DNA from: Psychrobacter aquimaris
GTDB taxonomy: Bacteria > Pseudomonadota > Gammaproteobacteria > Pseudomonadales > Moraxellaceae
NCBI RefSeq assembly: GCF_016107525.1
Contig: NZ_JABASR010000005.1
Coordinates: 62,001-126,000 of the forward strand
Direction of reading: 5' to 3'
Length of the DNA stretch: 64,000 nt
Shown here: piece by piece, positions 62,866 through 64,000 of the stretch
Numbering within the stretch: the stretch's first letter is position 1
How the letters are laid out: every line of letters begins with the position of its first letter
Notes under the pieces: model-generated
The model's database searches: none
What the model saw: only the letters and a program-made list of their open reading frames with translations
Told to the model about the DNA's origin: nothing
Program-made: the position numbers and the translations under genes

Positions 62866-63680
62866 CATTGACCTCCAAACCAGCGCTGTAATAGACTCTT
62901 TTTCTTCACATCAATATGACGTAGTGGGCGTTCTTCACCTAAGAAACGGGCGACGATGTCATCATAACATTGACCAGCGACCGAATCAGTATAATGAATA
63001 ACTGGCTCACCATGGTTAGATGCTTCAAGTACGGAATGACTTTCAGGAACAACCCCAAGTAACGGAACTTTTAGGATGTCATTAGAAATGGTATCAATGT
63101 CCATCATCTCATTGGCCGCTGCGCGCTCAGCATTATAACGAGTGATAATCAAATGCTCACGTACAGAGCCTTGGTTTTCTTCAACCTTTTTGGTCTGGCT
63201 TTGCAAGATACCAATAATACGGTCTGAGTCACGCACTGAAGAAATTTCAGGGTTAGTGACGATGATCGCTTCATCAGCATGGTACATGGCAAGCTGTGCA
63301 CCGCGCTCAATACCAGCAGGTGAATCACAGATAATATAATCGAACTGTTTAGACAGCTCAGACATGACCTCTGCCACTCCTTCGTCTGTCAGAGCGTCTT
63401 TATCACGCGTTTGACTGGCGGGTAGGATATACAAATTTTCAAGCTGTTTGTCTTTAACCAGTGCTTGCGACAAGCGTGCGTTACCGGTGATGACATCAAC
63501 AAAATCATAAACAATACGGTTCTCACAACCCATGATCAAGTCTAGATTACGTAGACCTACATCAAAATCGATAACGACTGTCTTATAGCCACGCAATGCT
63601 AAACCTGCGGCAAAAGAAGCGCTTGTCGTGGTTTTGCCCACACCGCCTTTACCTGAAGTGATTACAACTATCTTCGCCAC
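62865..63680 (-). CDS. minD: Septum-site ATPase MinD
   Basis: A 271-residue protein from GTG 63680, which AGGAG precedes. The deviant Walker A motif is GKGGVGKTT, switch [12 protein letters not shown], switch [14 protein letters not shown], and the C-terminal amphipathic membrane helix is LLQRWFG. MinD recruits MinC to the membrane at the cell poles and is released by MinE. minC is not immediately upstream in the 320 bases that remain, unlike the usual minCDE order. Confidence 0.95.
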   Translation of the reverse strand: MAKIVVITSGKGGVGKTTTSASFAAGLALRGYKTVVIDFDVGLRNLDLIMGCENRIVYDFVDVITGNARLSQALVKDKQLENLYILPASQTRDKDALTDEGVAEVMSELSKQFDYIICDSPAGIERGAQLAMYHADEAIIVTNPEISSVRDSDRIIGILQSQTKKVEENQGSVREHLIITRYNAERAAANEMMDIDTISNDILKVPLLGVVPESHSVLEASNHGEPVIHYTDSVAGQCYDDIVARFLGEERPLRHIDVKKKSLLQRWFGGQ

Positions 63681-64000
63681 AATGGCACACTCCTATGAAT
63701 CAATGGGATATCTTTTATATAAATAAATAGCGCAATTGCAGATTATTCACATGCTATGTATACACTACCTGCGAAGCTAGCCTAGCATAAATAAACAAAA
63801 ATTTATAGCACGTCCATAGCAAAGCAGAAAAACAACTTATATATGGATCACAAAGCATTGCTACCTAAAATTTGCTGGCCGATATTACCTATTGTGAATA
63901 ATAAAATAGACGCCTACGAGTAGTGTAGATAGTGGCAGAGCTAGCGATTCATCATAGAACAGTTTTGTTAAATAAACTTACTATAATATTAAGTGCGCTG
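63681..64000. other. Region upstream of minD, 320 bases, no gene seen
   Basis: AT-rich and without open frames on the minus strand that could be the end of minC. The ribosome site AGGAG for minD is at its left edge. No clear promoter pair was seen. Confidence 0.5.

Noticed and set aside
1-64000. Defence island, biosynthetic cluster, CRISPR array or prophage
   Set aside because: I looked for repeats with regular spacers, integrases, phage genes, restriction systems and NRPS/PKS modules and found none.

Overview
The window looks like chromosomal DNA of a gamma-proteobacterium of the family Moraxellaceae, most likely Psychrobacter. That is inferred from moderate GC, the Chp-type twitching cluster, and the style of valS, fadE, coaBC, nhaA and a YeiH/LysR pair. 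No database search was possible. Most of the window is ordinary core genome. I see no rRNA, tRNA, CRISPR array, prophage or intact insertion sequence.

Layout. 1-8.2 kb: the 3' end of a YbjQ-like gene, an FNT-family channel, valS, an AT-rich single-gene insert (4.7-6.8 kb) encoding a pentapeptide-type membrane protein, and a TerD-VWA protein. 8.4-13 kb: a small MITE, a DUF454 gene, a cold-shock gene with a long leader, a divergent YeiH/LysR pair and a Usp gene. 13-24.3 kb: an M16C protease, serine hydrolase, two Nudix enzymes, an MpaB-like protein, a DUF2799 lipoprotein, nhaA and a TSUP exporter. 24.4-36 kb: a dicarboxylate/amino-acid symporter, a second MITE, fadE, radC, coaBC with a His-rich insert, a second TSUP exporter, a histone-deacetylase-like protein and two poorly characterised genes. 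36-39.5 kb: ccmABCDE for haem export in cytochrome c maturation; ccmF-I are not in the window. 39.6-48.3 kb: aldo/keto reductase, a metNIQ-type transporter, a two-component pair and a lipoprotein adaptor. 48.7-61.7 kb: pilG-pilH-pilI-pilJ-pilK-chpA-chpB-chpC, a chemosensory system for type IV pili. 61.8-63.7 kb: cytochrome b561 and minDE.

How the parts work together. The Chp genes form one signalling system: a PilJ-like transducer, CheW-like adaptors, the ChpA hub kinase, the PilG/PilH regulators, and PilK/ChpB as adaptation enzymes. The transducer has almost no periplasmic part. Ccm proteins hand haem to c-type cytochromes. YeiH and the two TSUP proteins give three candidate exporters of sulfur compounds or organic anions. 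MetNIQ imports methionine or a related substrate.

The most unusual features are the AT-rich orphan gene at 4.8-6.8 kb, the PilJ lacking a sensory domain, low-complexity insertions inside otherwise standard enzymes (CoaBC, the histidine kinase, the adaptor), a 10-bp tandem repeat between pilI and pilJ, and minDE without an adjacent minC. I did not find a clear new defence or biosynthetic system.
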